A stretch of 64,000 nt of DNA from Trichomonas vaginalis G3 (lineage: Eukaryota > Parabasalia > Trichomonadida > Trichomonadidae), in NCBI RefSeq assembly GCF_026262505.1, contig NC_067207.1, forward strand, positions 9,764,082 to 9,828,081, in the 5' to 3' direction. The position numbers and the translations under genes are program-made. Below the pieces are notes generated by a model. That model did no database searches. It saw only the letters and a list, made by a program, of their open reading frames with translations, and had not been told where the DNA came from. Of this stretch, positions 9,836 to 19,300 are shown piece after piece (the first letter of the stretch is position 1; each line of letters starts with the position of its first letter).

Positions 9836-12800
9836 TTAAATAAATGGCATACAACATCCATTTTCACAACATACAGCCTTAGTGTGTGCTCCTGTTAATG
9901 CAGTATTACCGATTGTTAAGCGAGTCATTGACCCGTTTTTAAGTTGTAAATTAATATTCTGACCATCGAAAATAACTTTATCATTTATTATATCCAAATA
10001 ATTTTTAGGTGTTAATTGTTTATTTTGTCGTAAACTAACACCTTTCATTTTTTGTGCAATCTTTTTAAAATCACTTCCATCAATTGAACCGTTGAATGAT
10101 GTATAACACTTAGGGCATAAAGCAACCATGTTATCGCCTTGTTTCTCAATTGCTAAACCCAATAACTTCTTCTCATGTGCTTTTTCTTCAGCTTTATTCT
10201 TTAATTTAGGTTTAAATTTCTCATCAAAACAGAAGAAATCAAAAGGTGCGAATTTGAAAATGTTTTTATCATAAAATTGTTTATCGGTAACAATTGCTTG
10301 AAATGCTTGAGTGTTAGGAAGATTTGGGTCGCCAGCGATTGCCCAATAAGATGAATCAGTATCACCTTCAATGAAATGAAAACGATTAACATCCATGCAT
10401 TTATACATAAAATCATAAATGAAAACTAAATACCAGTATTTTGCGTTATCTAAAGTGAAGAATGCCTCTTGTAAACATGTATCACATCTATAAAATCTAT
10501 CTTTAAGCATCACTTGATATGTATCTTCACCTATTTCTCTTATGTTTTTAAACTTATTTGGCATACATGCAACGCGTGCCTTCTGTGCATTCATTATTTT
10601 AGTCTTTGCGTAATTTTGTGTATTCATTGCATCGTAACCATATGATCCATTAAGTGAAATCTTGCAAAATAAACTTTTTCCTTTATTTCCTTCTAATTCA
10701 GCCTTTTGTCTTTCGTTCATAAATTTGTTCGCAAATTCATTAAAACAAGTGTTTTTTAGTAAATGTTAAAATTGATTGAATATCATCAATGATAAAATGA
10801 AATCTGTCTATTAGATACCAAAGATAATAAGAAGAAAATGGTTGATATTGGTTGTGTGTTGATGCTAACTGAGTTAATTTCCTCTGTTTCTGGTCAACTG
10901 GTAGATTGTTTGATTTCATGTAATTATACATAAAACTGCCAATTGTTTTTTCATCTGTGATAATATCTAAGTTTCTTATTATCGGTAAAAAGTTTATGTA
11001 ATCATTAATGTATTTTTCATCAATGTGACCCTTTACTTCAGCCACGAATAAAGTATTTTCTTCTTAATTATTCCCAGTGCTTTTGCTTTCTTTGTTGCTG
11101 TATCACAAATGATAACACCATTCAATCTTCCCGGCATATACATTTTATGGTCAGTATATTGAATGAAATCATGAGGATTAGATGAAAATGATGAAGGATA
11201 TAATGAATTAAAATCAACACCAACGAAATGAGTCATGATGTTGGAAGTGTCCTCATTTGATACAGTTTTAGTTTCTGGATTATATGAAAGTTTATTAATG
11301 TGCGTGATTCCTTTAAGATTTACTCTATGTTGAACATTTGATAAACCACCAGTAATTCCATTATGGAGAATGTGATAAGCTTCAACTGAATCTAAAGTCA
11401 TTGGTAAATTATTTTTTAATGCGTAATTTCTTAAATTGATTCTTAAACGTTGAACATCTTCATCTTTATTTGATTTTACGACATTGCAATAACAACACAT
11501 TAACTGACAATTTTCTTTGGTATGTGGTTTTTCATTATCGATTCTATCCAATGTTGGTTTATTTGCATATGTAAACGCTTTACCACACATTTTGCATTTA
11601 GATGAAAGGATTAAATCGTGATAGTATTGAAAATCATCCATTGAAACATTATTTTTAGTATCCCTTTCTGCTTTTTCATCTTGTTTCTTATATGATTCAA
11701 TTTTATATTTCCAATACTTTTTCGTTAATTCAAAACTTGATTCTATCTCTTCCTCAGGATATTTTTCATTAGGATTAAAGTCTTTATATGCTAAAGCGTA
11801 ACGAATCATTGAAGCATTCGATGATAAAGAAAGATTATGAAGCATATCAATTTTATAAACAAATGTTTCTTCAATAATTTTATCGATTGGGTCAATCATA
11901 ATTTCAACATCTTTATTGCAATAATGAATAAAATATTCTAATCTATTCTTAAAATTTTTAGCATCATTGAGATATATTTGATAATCACTATCTGATATAG
12001 TTTCTTGAGTTAATGCTGAATAAAATGAATCTTTCGTGAATGGTTCCTCTTTATATAATTCTTCTTCGGAATTCTCCCATGTGATAAATTGATAAGGGAA
12101 AAAGGATTTAACACGTGATTTATTGTTTCCGAAATCTTGAGTGAATTGGTCTAATGTCCCACCCGCTATATAATTTCTGATGTCAATAAATCTCAATTCA
12201 TATGGAGCGTTTGTTTTCTTTACAATGATTTGCTTAAATTGTGAAGATGAACCCAGCATTGATTTTATTTTCCATTTTGCAGTGTTTAAATCACGAAGAA
12301 TTAAATTTAAATCAAACTTTCCCGAATTAAAACCTATGATATTCACTTTATTGAATTCCTCATCTAGAAGTTCTTTAAATGCTTCCTTCTGTTTTTCATT
12401 TAATGTATGGGACAAAGTCCCCGCCGTTTGCGACTTCAATAATTCATTGTATTGACTCATATTTGATTCAACAACTAATGAACAGGTTGAAAATAAAAAC
12501 TCAATCCAATCAGAAATAAAAGAATCACTCGAAGTTAAGCAAAAATTCCTCGTATATGTTTTATCGTTTAATTTAACCGTTGATGATACCATGAATGGTT
12601 TTAAGTAAGCGTTCAAAGTTGCACACTCAGAAAGTTGTAATTCTTCTTTAGTCTCTAATGTTTCAAAGTCAAAAGTAATATAATATCTTGTCGGTTTATA
12701 ATATTTCTGCAAATTGTGAGCTAATAACCACTGATATATCTTCTGTTTCGTAATATGTGGTGCATATGGTTGCTGGGTCTTTTGCAATTGAACGTCTTGA

Positions 12801-13297
12801 ATTAATCTTCCATTATTTTCTTTACATTTCTCACAATGCTTTAAAAATCTTCTTTGGTTTTTCCTTTCTGGATCATCACGGATAGAATAAACTTCTTCTT
12901 TACAATATAGACAAACTTTATAGCCGGTGAGTGCTTCAACGTCTGTTATTCTGTCAGCGTGAAGTTTTCCACATGGACTCTGTGTTAATAAAATATTTAC
13001 TGTTTCAAATTCTGGATCTATCATTATTGATTCCACTAATGGAAAGTCTACCTTATTTATGTCCACGTCTTCTGGTTGAGGATCACAATAATAGAAATCA
13101 ATATTAACATTTAACATTCTCGCTAATCTCTCACTTTCTGATGAAATGTCAAACCCGTCATATGCATCTATTGCTTCATTTAAATAGCTTCTACGAGTTT
13201 TAGGATTAACACCATCAGGAATGTTATAGAAGCGTTTAAATAACCTTCTACCTTCTGCTCTAATTTGATTATCATTTAGGGTTGTTAAAAATATCAA
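9836..13297 (-). pseudogene. polB: Protein-primed family B DNA polymerase with embedded HNH-like module; frameshifted
   Basis: Three consecutive minus-strand ORFs (13297-11033, 11045-10740, 10720-9836) form one polymerase broken by single-base indels near 11040 and in the T-run near 10740. In order: a CxxC...HxxxC zinc-finger-like region ('CLYC', 'HCEKC', residues about 129-158), Exo I 'TFDFETLE' (about 208-215), Exo II 'NIIGFNSGKFDLNL', Exo III 'YCNKDVEIM', an HNH-like block (about 565-615), palm motif A 'DFNSLYPS' (about 700), motif B 'CKISLNGSYGYD', motif C 'EGDTDSSYW', and a C-terminal Cys-rich tail (CPKCYTSF, CCENGCC). This is the Polinton/adenovirus-type polymerase. The apparent start at 13297 is a TTG; the true 5' end is probably at 16958, beyond the transposon inserted at 13321-16867. 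Confidence 0.85.
11456..11602 (-). other. HNH-like zinc module inside PolB
   Basis: Within the polymerase, between Exo III and palm motif A, there is a 'CKMCGKAF' CxxC pair, then 'PTLDRIDNEKPHTKENCQLM' and 'CCYCNVVKSNKDE'. The order CxxC - LDRIDN - H - N - CxxC is the layout of zinc-containing HNH nucleases. No intein splice blocks are seen around it, so it is an integral domain rather than an intein. Confidence 0.6.
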
Positions 13298-13309
13298 AAA
13301 TTAGCGTTT

Positions 13310-13320
13310 TGAAGACACCA
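13310..13320 (+). repeat. Left target-site duplication of the hAT-like element
   Basis: The 11 bp TGAAGACACCA precede the element; TGATGACACCA follows it at 16868-16878 (10 of 11 identical). Together with the left terminus it forms an 18-bp perfect palindrome AAGACACCATGGTGTCTT at 13312-13329. Confidence 0.55.
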
Positions 13321-13560
13321 TGGTGTCTTATAATTTTCCCTTCCTTATTGGCGTGTAGAAATAAATGCGCCAATAGATTGAAGAAGAAGAATTGTTTTTC
13401 TCTTAATGAACTTTAATCCTTTTGATATAAGAATATTAAAAACATTAATATAATTTCGATTTCGGAAATTAAATTTCCAAATTTTTTGTCGATTTCGGAA
13501 ATAACAGGATCCCGCATCCAACACGCAACAACAAAACACAAAACACACTTTTTGGTTCTT

Positions 13561-13999
13561 TCATCGTTTTAATCGTAATTTATGTAATACATGATTTGGA
13601 TAAATTTTACAAAAATAGAACCTATATTATATTCTTTTCAAAGATTCTTGCAAATCATCAAAAATAATTGTATTTTAAAAAACGATCAAATTATCCTTTC
13701 ATTATTTTAAACTTAAATCAGTTTTTATGATTGACTAAAGCAATCATATTTATTCATCATTAAATAAACAAAAAAAATAATATTTGAGAGTTATTTCAAA
13801 AAAAACACATTGAATTTATTAATTTGTCTCAATTTCAGTATTATAAATTTTTATAATTTCAATATTTTGAAATACACTTTTTAATATTTCAATATTTATG
13901 ATATTTCAATGTATTAAGTGGTCTCAAATTGAGCTTCTCAAATATAAGTTGGCCTATTCAAATAATAAAATTAAATAATATTTAAAATAATAAATAAAA
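13561..13999. other. AT-rich noncoding part of the transposon
   Basis: No coding potential is seen between the left terminus and the minisatellite. An 8-bp hairpin TATTGGCG/CGCCAATA lies at about 13348-13374; the rest is low-complexity AT-rich DNA. Confidence 0.5.
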
Positions 14000-14377
14000 G
14001 TGATTGAGGTCATAGCAAAACGGCTGTTTGGAGGCAGTTAGGAGCTAGCGGTTGAAGCGATAACATTCACAGCCAACATCTACGGTCAAGCGGCAGCATT
14101 CAAGGGCAACATCTACAATCAAGCGGCAGCATTCAAGGGCAACATCTACGATCAAGCAGCAGCAAGGAGCTACGGCAGCAAGGAGCTACGGCAGCAAGGG
14201 GCTACGGCAGGTCAAGTGGCATCATTCAAGGCCAACATCTACAATCAAGCTGCAGCAAGGAACTACGGCAGGTCAAGCGGCATCATTCAAAGCCAACATC
14301 TACAATCAAGCAGCATCAAGGGGCTACAGTAGGTCAAGCTGCAGCATGGAGCTACAGCATCAAGGAGCTACGGCAAG
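14000..14377 (+). repeat. GC-richer minisatellite at the transposase 3' end
   Basis: Irregular repeats built from short modules ('GGTCAAGCGGCAGCATTCAA', 'GGGCAACATCTACAATCAAG', 'GGAGCTACGGCAGCAA') fill the stretch up to the transposase stop. The base composition is clearly richer in G and C than the surroundings. Long reading frames through it are a by-product of the repetition. Confidence 0.7.
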
Positions 14378-16567
14378 TTAAAGATCAGTCAGATCTGGAA
14401 ATATCTTTTTCAGGATTTCATTTGTCATGAAAAGCTTCAATAGGATTCTACACTTTATTAGATCTTCACGTGCGTTTTGATTAAACTTATTACGCAGGTT
14501 CCGCACAATTGAAATCATTCTTTCCACATCAGCTTCGGTTGCAGCAATAGACATGAATTTTAAGGCAATCTCTTTCAATGCCTTGAAATTTGCATCACAT
14601 GCTACCCAAAACCTTTGATCCAAGCAGGTGAGGTCGGTGTTGTTCCTGATTTCACTCTCATTCATATGTATAAAGTTGGAAAGAGCTTTCTTGTACTCAT
14701 TAGCTATGTTCTTGGCCGAACTTCTCTTGTAGAACCTCGCTTCTGCTTCTGCACGTCTCGAAAGCATCTCGATCATAAAATCGTTGAAGCTGTACTCTTC
14801 CACTTCTTGCATTGACAGAGACGCCCATTCACCAAGGTTCCTGCCTAGTCTCCTCCTTGGTTCATTCTCTTCAACTTCTTCATCCTGAGCAATGTCTTCT
14901 GCATCTACTTGGCCATCACCTTCAATTGCTTCGTTCTCAATCTCGGGCTCTTCTATATCTAGATTTCTGTCCAATTGATCCTCTGCCACTTCATCCAAAT
15001 GATCAGGGGTGTAGCTCCTTGGAGGGATTTCAAGTTCAGCATTGATAGGTATTGGTTCTTGGAAGAAGAGTGAAACGTCTGGCTTGTACTCAGTATGCAT
15101 GTTCAATTCTGCGCGGATGACTGACCGGCCCCATGGAGTTAGACCAAAGGCAAATTTCATCAAAGCGTAGTTGCCCTGTTTGTCAAAAACTTCATTCATG
15201 TTGGCGATTAATGCATCTGCAATGCGCTTTGACGAACTTGATAATTCAGGACGATTTGCAATTCCGGTCAACTGCTCAATCGTCGATTGAAACATTGGAT
15301 AGATGTAGCAGAAGCAGCCAACGTCACTCTCTGCATAATTCAAGAGTTTCTTGATTGGTAAAAGAATCTCTTCGAAATTTAACAACCATTGTGGAAGTCC
15401 ATCCTTGAAATCAATTCCCATATCCCTTAAGATCTGAACAGATTCCGGTGGATCATCCATATTGAACAATTCATAAATTTTAGGGTGTTTTTCTTTTATC
15501 CACTTCAGAAGATCCCAGAAAAACATCCAGCGATGATCCGGAACATGAATAACCCTCATATTCAATGCCCTTCTCGTGTCCGGCTTCGATAACTCCTTGC
15601 TTATCGCTTTGCAATAATTAATTTGCATTGCGAAAGCTGCACAATTGTCTGCCGTATGCTTCACCACTAAGTTGAGGAGATGCGCAACACATCGGATATA
15701 AACGGTTTGAAGACCCGGATATAGTGCTCCGCATCTCCTCCAGTGGCACAGCCCTTTAACTTGGGCGGGGCATCCATCGGCAACAATTGCAGAAAGGAAA
15801 TCCTTTGGGAAGGTAAAACATTCAAAGAAATTATTGTAATCCCTGGCATTCCAACCATCAGCGATCATAGTATCAATGAAGATATGGTTCTTCATTTTTG
15901 CTGGATTGCTAGCCATCACAAAAAAGCCATGCCGGCTTCCGTGTGATGCCGCATCAATTGTTATCGAATAGTAGCCCATCTTGTCAAGCTCAACGTGTAT
16001 TTTTGGAGCTACCAAGTCGGCTAATGTAATGATTCCATCCCTTATCTCGTCTCTTCTATATGGGATCTTGAGTTGAAAATTGATTACTCCCTTGAAGGTG
16101 GAGTAGATATGTCGGGCGAAATCTTCTAGTACACCTGAAGCGGCCATATTGATTGACATGTTGGTATCCACAACAAATTTTACAACATAAAGTAATTTTC
16201 TATCTTGTTTTATTAAATCTCTTCTCGTATATGGATTATTTTCACATTGTATTTGATATATATGCTGATGATCGTCATCAAATTCTGATGGTTTTCGATG
16301 ATAAATGCAGCGCATATATGTTTTTGTTAGTAAATTGTAATGTATCGCTAAACAATAACAATAAAGTCTTTTTCGTTCTTTCGATTTTTCGCTTGTATCT
16401 GGAAGATAAGCAATATTGAAACATACTCGACATTTATTATTAGTTGAGAATTCAGTATCCTCGAATTTTGGTAAGGGAGGTACTTTTCGAGGGATATTTT
16501 TGGGAGGAAGTTTGCAATCAATCCATCCCTCAAATTTGGATTCATATTCATCTTGTGTTTCAGTCAT
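14378..16567 (-). CDS. hAT-superfamily transposase-like protein, intact
   Basis: An uninterrupted 729-residue ORF runs from ATG 16567 to the stop at 14378. The N-terminal region has Cys/His pairs (CRVCFN, CYCLAIH) that may bind zinc. The core has 'SITIDAASHGSRHGFFV', 'SAIVADGCPAQV' and 'RCVAHLLNLVVKH', resembling the RNase H-fold of hAT transposases (D, DG..N, C.aH.lnL). An acidic insert (about 545-590) precedes the C-terminus 'LKFMSIAATEADVERMISIV' with 'RNLRNKF', the usual hAT dimerisation helix pattern. hAT transposases cut out the element through hairpin intermediates at the flanks. Being intact inside a decayed Polinton, it is probably a younger insertion. The superfamily call is by motif pattern only. 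Confidence 0.7.
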   Translation of the reverse strand: MTETQDEYESKFEGWIDCKLPPKNIPRKVPPLPKFEDTEFSTNNKCRVCFNIAYLPDTSEKSKERKRLYCYCLAIHYNLLTKTYMRCIYHRKPSEFDDDHQHIYQIQCENNPYTRRDLIKQDRKLLYVVKFVVDTNMSINMAASGVLEDFARHIYSTFKGVINFQLKIPYRRDEIRDGIITLADLVAPKIHVELDKMGYYSITIDAASHGSRHGFFVMASNPAKMKNHIFIDTMIADGWNARDYNNFFECFTFPKDFLSAIVADGCPAQVKGLCHWRRCGALYPGLQTVYIRCVAHLLNLVVKHTADNCAAFAMQINYCKAISKELSKPDTRRALNMRVIHVPDHRWMFFWDLLKWIKEKHPKIYELFNMDDPPESVQILRDMGIDFKDGLPQWLLNFEEILLPIKKLLNYAESDVGCFCYIYPMFQSTIEQLTGIANRPELSSSSKRIADALIANMNEVFDKQGNYALMKFAFGLTPWGRSVIRAELNMHTEYKPDVSLFFQEPIPINAELEIPPRSYTPDHLDEVAEDQLDRNLDIEEPEIENEAIEGDGQVDAEDIAQDEEVEENEPRRRLGRNLGEWASLSMQEVEEYSFNDFMIEMLSRRAEAEARFYKRSSAKNIANEYKKALSNFIHMNESEIRNNTDLTCLDQRFWVACDANFKALKEIALKFMSIAATEADVERMISIVRNLRNKFNQNAREDLIKCRILLKLFMTNEILKKIFPDLTDL

Positions 16568-16867
16568 TAATTCTTAAAAATAAAAAGGGTAAAAACTAAA
16601 TAAAATGGGTAAAATTCAATAGTGTCTGTGCTATCGTTCAATTTGAAGGTGTCTTTTGAAACCGCAAGACACATTGAATTTTTGAATAGTGTATTATGGT
16701 TTGACAGACACCAATGAAAAAAATAAAATGATATTTATTTTAAATATATAAGATCCTTATATAAAATATAAATATTTTATCGTTTTATTTTCTTGTTTTA
16801 GAAATGTTTTTTATTGAAAAATCAATAAAACTAACTCCAAAATAAAATTTTTGATTTAAAGACACTA

Positions 16868-16958
16868 TGATGACACCAGGCAAATCTTCCAAGACACCTA
16901 TCGTCGGGAATCTAACAACCCTATTATCATTCATTTTAGCTGTTCCGTTTTTGTTCAT
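16868..16958 (-). pseudogene. polB: Detached N-terminal coding end of PolB
   Basis: On the minus strand, ATG at 16958 opens 'MNKNGTAKMNDNRVVRFPTI' followed by 'GVLEDLPGV', ending at the target duplication of the transposon. It has no stop before the insertion point and no partner other than the polymerase on the far side. A frame change would also be needed just inside 13320 to join them. Assignment rests on position and on the absence of an ATG at the polymerase ORF itself. Confidence 0.5.
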
Positions 16959-17008
16959 TTATGTAAGAATAAAAAATTAAAAAATAAATAAAAATAAAGT
17001 TTATTTTT

Positions 17009-17449
17009 TTAAAGTCCGTAAAATGAATTAAGAACACATAAATTTTTATCATCTGCGACGTGACGAATACATTTTAATTTACTCAAGAATGCGTACCCTG
17101 ATACATTAAATCTAATTCCTGTCTTATTTAATTTCACAACTTTGAAAAGGAATGTATGAATAGCTATAAAATGATGAGAAGATGTTTTATGGGTTGCTTC
17201 CATTTTTTCTGAAATAAATGAATAAATATAATGCTTATACGTTTTCATATCTTTTATGTTCTTAATAACGAATGGTATAGACCTTTCAACTTCGTCTTCC
17301 TTCGGTGCTGTTCTTTCATATGAAACATTATTGGTATCTTCAATAATGAAACCACAATCACACAAAATTTTATATGTTCCAATGGTTTCTTTTGATATTT
17401 TATCTAATAAATCAAAAACTTTATCAACACCTGTGCATTTATTTTGTTG
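17009..17449 (-). pseudogene. C-terminal part of an interrupted Polinton gene
   Basis: The minus-strand frame from about 17449 to the stop at 17009 reads 'NKCTGVDKVFDLLDKISKET' and ends 'VADDKNLCVLNSFYGL'. The first residues of the apparent ORF (starting at 17476) are supplied by the inserted foldback element, so they are not native. The N-terminal half of the same gene is probably 18772-18093. Cys-containing blocks (ILCDCGF) are present but no family is recognised. It lies upstream of PolB on the same strand, about 50 bp from the PolB start. Confidence 0.45.
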
Positions 17450-18092
17450 TAAACAGAAATTCATCAAAAGTGACACCTCAGAAAAGCTAAAATATTGAAT
17501 TTTTGGAACTTTTGATAGAGCACGTTTTTAAATATTAATTAAAGTAAATGTATATTTTGTAAAGATTCTTTTTAATAAAAAAATAAAATTTTGAAGAAGA
17601 ACACAAAATCTTCTGAAAAATAATATCACATAAACTCATATTATTTTCTAATATATAACTATTTTATATAAAAATCAAATTCAATGATCTTAAAAGCGAA
17701 GGATAAACCTCAAAATTTACGAATATAATGAGTGGGAATATAATGCTTATCTATCATAAAACCATATGAAATATCAATTTTTGCTTTACGCCTATTCCCA
17801 CTCATTATATTCGTAAATTTTGAGGTTTATCCTTCGCTTTTAAGATCATTGAATTTGATTTTTATATAAAATAGTTATATATTAGAAAATAATATGAGTT
17901 TATGTGATATTATTTTTCAGAAGATTTCATTCTATATGCCTATGAAAAGTACTCTCAAAACTAACTTTTCCTAATTATAATTAAATCTAGAATATTGTAT
18001 TATGCTTAGTATTATTTCATTTTTCTCATTCAATTTAGAATTTACAAATGTCAAAAAATTGGCAGCTGTCACTTTTGATGAATTTCTGTTTA
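17450..18092. mobile_element. Foldback element with 26-bp perfect terminal inverted repeats
   Basis: Bases 17450-17475 are the exact reverse complement of 18067-18092; the terminal sequence includes AGAAATTCATCAAAAGTGAC. Inside is a much longer palindrome (17606-17927). The unit interrupts a minus-strand coding sequence. A related copy of the left half occurs at 51449-52742. No clear target duplication is visible, and no transposase is encoded, so it is non-autonomous. Confidence 0.7.
17606..17927. repeat. 135-bp perfect inverted repeat (52-bp spacer)
   Basis: Bases 17606-17740 and 17793-17927 are reverse complements over about 135 bp without visible mismatch, separated by 52 bp. Such a structure can extrude as a cruciform or be transcribed as long double-stranded RNA. 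Confidence 0.9.
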
Positions 18093-18772
18093 TTACAATT
18101 TAAATAATAATTTGTGTAAATATCATGATCTTCTTTCTTAATCGTATTAGTTGCATATGTCACGTTTTTAAGAGCTTTTTTGAATTTCTCAGAATCGAGA
18201 GGGGGTGAAAGTAGGATACAGGGGTATTCTTCATTATCAATAAATTGTAACTTATGTTTACGAATAAATTTAGTACCTTCTTCTGAAAGTGTTTCGTCTA
18301 TTTCACCATCTAATAAATTTTGTGTTGATTCTGAGACATAATTTTTATATCTTTCTTCATGAGATTTCTGTACTTCTGATTCTGAAGCTGGGATATTCAT
18401 TAAACCCTCTACTTCATTTTCATTATATTTTTCAACTTCTCTTAATTCCTTAATTTTTTCATCTATTTCATCTCTTATTTTTTCCAGTCTTTCAATTTCA
18501 TCGTATTCATCATCTTTAATTCGTTCTTCATAATATTCGGGGAAAACATCAGGTTCTTTAGGTTTTTCTTCTTCAGATGTGGGATATAAGAAATTTATAA
18601 CATCATCTTTATTCATTTTTCCATCATAATCTAAATCATTTAATAACTCCGCGAATTTTTTACAATTTCTTAAATAATATTTATTAACTTCATAACACAT
18701 CTCATCTAATATATCCTTTATTTCCTCGTTTGTGAATCCTAATTTTTTAACGTTGTTAGTTTTGACGCTCAT
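18093..18772 (-). pseudogene. N-terminal part of the interrupted Polinton gene; acidic, coiled-coil
   Basis: The likely ATG is at 18772 (MSVKTNNVKKLGFTNEEIKD), preferred over an in-frame ATG at 18805 whose extra residues are hydrophobic and low-complexity. The product is strongly acidic with a predicted coiled coil 'EIERLEKIRDEIDEKIKELR' around residues 100-120. The native frame runs into the foldback element at 18092 and ends in it at 18035. Joined with 17449-17009 the protein would have about 370 residues. No enzyme motif was seen; it may be a structural or maturation protein of the element, by context only. Confidence 0.45.
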
Positions 18773-18814
18773 TTCATACAAAATAAAAAATAAAATAATA
18801 AACATAACTAAGTT

Positions 18815-18916
18815 TTAATTTTTCGTAAGAAGTTTATGAGGTCTTTGATTATGACTCCATTGATTCCATTCAGGATTTAAACAATGTTTAATTAATCGCG
18901 GAATATCTGACATCAT
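18815..18916 (-). CDS. Very small Polinton ORF (33 residues)
   Basis: On the minus strand ATGATG at 18916 follows TATATATAG, and the ORF reads 'DIPRLIKHCLNPEWNQWSHN' in its middle, ending at TAA 18815-18817. Aromatic and polar content looks protein-like, and the promoter signature matches other genes of the element. It is the last coding trace of the first virus-like element. Confidence 0.35.
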   Translation of the reverse strand: MMSDIPRLIKHCLNPEWNQWSHNQRPHKLLTKN

Positions 18917-18939
18917 CTATATATAGCTTCTTTTAAAAT

Positions 18940-19256
18940 TAATGTTAATTTTTTAATGATTTATTTCATTATGTATGGGCTGAGTGTAAATGTCTTACAC
19001 TTTTGAAAATTTTTTAAATCTTGATTTATTCAAAAACGTAAGAATAAAAACCGTAAGAATCATACATTTTTTACTTCATATGTTAAAAAAAATGATACAA
19101 AATCGCTCGATATTGCATGAATTCTTACGGTTACAAAAAACGTCACTAAACCCTTCATCATATACTACTGTAATTTGAATCCCTTTGATTATTTTATTTT
19201 GTTTAAAAATACTAGTACATCGATCATTATCTCATTTGAAAAGATTTTATATAACT
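18940..19256. other. Probable right boundary of the first Polinton; noncoding
   Basis: This AT-rich stretch holds a short inverted repeat GTGTAA/TTACAC (about 18974-18990) and repeated CGTAAGAAT motifs in both orientations. The 62-residue frame at 18990 looks like chance. The element end cannot be fixed because the other end is outside the window. Confidence 0.35.
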
Positions 19257-19263
19257 TCACTTT
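19257..19263 (+). promoter_or_regulatory. Initiator-like TCACTTT upstream of the SLC12 gene
   Basis: TCACTTT matches the trichomonad Inr consensus TCAYTWY and lies 38 bp before ATG 19301, in a T-rich stretch. Confidence 0.45.
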
Positions 19264-19300
19264 CTAAACTTTTTTTTAATTCAATCAAATTTTTATTTAA

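Larger units (their letters stand above)
13321..16867 (-). mobile_element. hAT-like DNA transposon inserted in the 5' end of PolB
   Basis: The ends are TGGTGTCTTATAATTTT at 13321 and, inverted, TAGTGTCTTTAAAT at 16867: short imperfect terminal inverted repeats with GTGTCTT shared. Further GTGTCT/AGACAC motifs occur subterminally (16623-16710). Flanking 11-bp near-duplications mark the target site. The sequence outside the right end (minus strand 16958-16868) reads as a polymerase N-terminus and the sequence outside the left end resumes the polymerase, so the element interrupts that gene. It carries one intact transposase on the minus strand and a GC-richer minisatellite. hAT elements normally leave 8-bp duplications, so the 11-bp flanks are unusual. 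Confidence 0.65.

Noticed and set aside
10720-11045. Programmed frameshifting in PolB
   Set aside because: Two shifts in different contexts within one gene, with similar indels in neighbouring genes, indicate decay or sequence error.
11033-13297. Intein in the DNA polymerase
   Set aside because: The HNH-like block does not sit in a catalytic motif, and no splicing-block residues are seen at its edges.
14812-15045. Plus-strand ORF opposite the hAT-like transposase
   Set aside because: Shadow of the intact minus-strand gene; leucine/histidine-rich composition is typical of an antisense frame.
18990-19178. 62-codon frame before the SLC12 gene
   Set aside because: AT-rich, no start signature, no similarity to its neighbours; probably chance.
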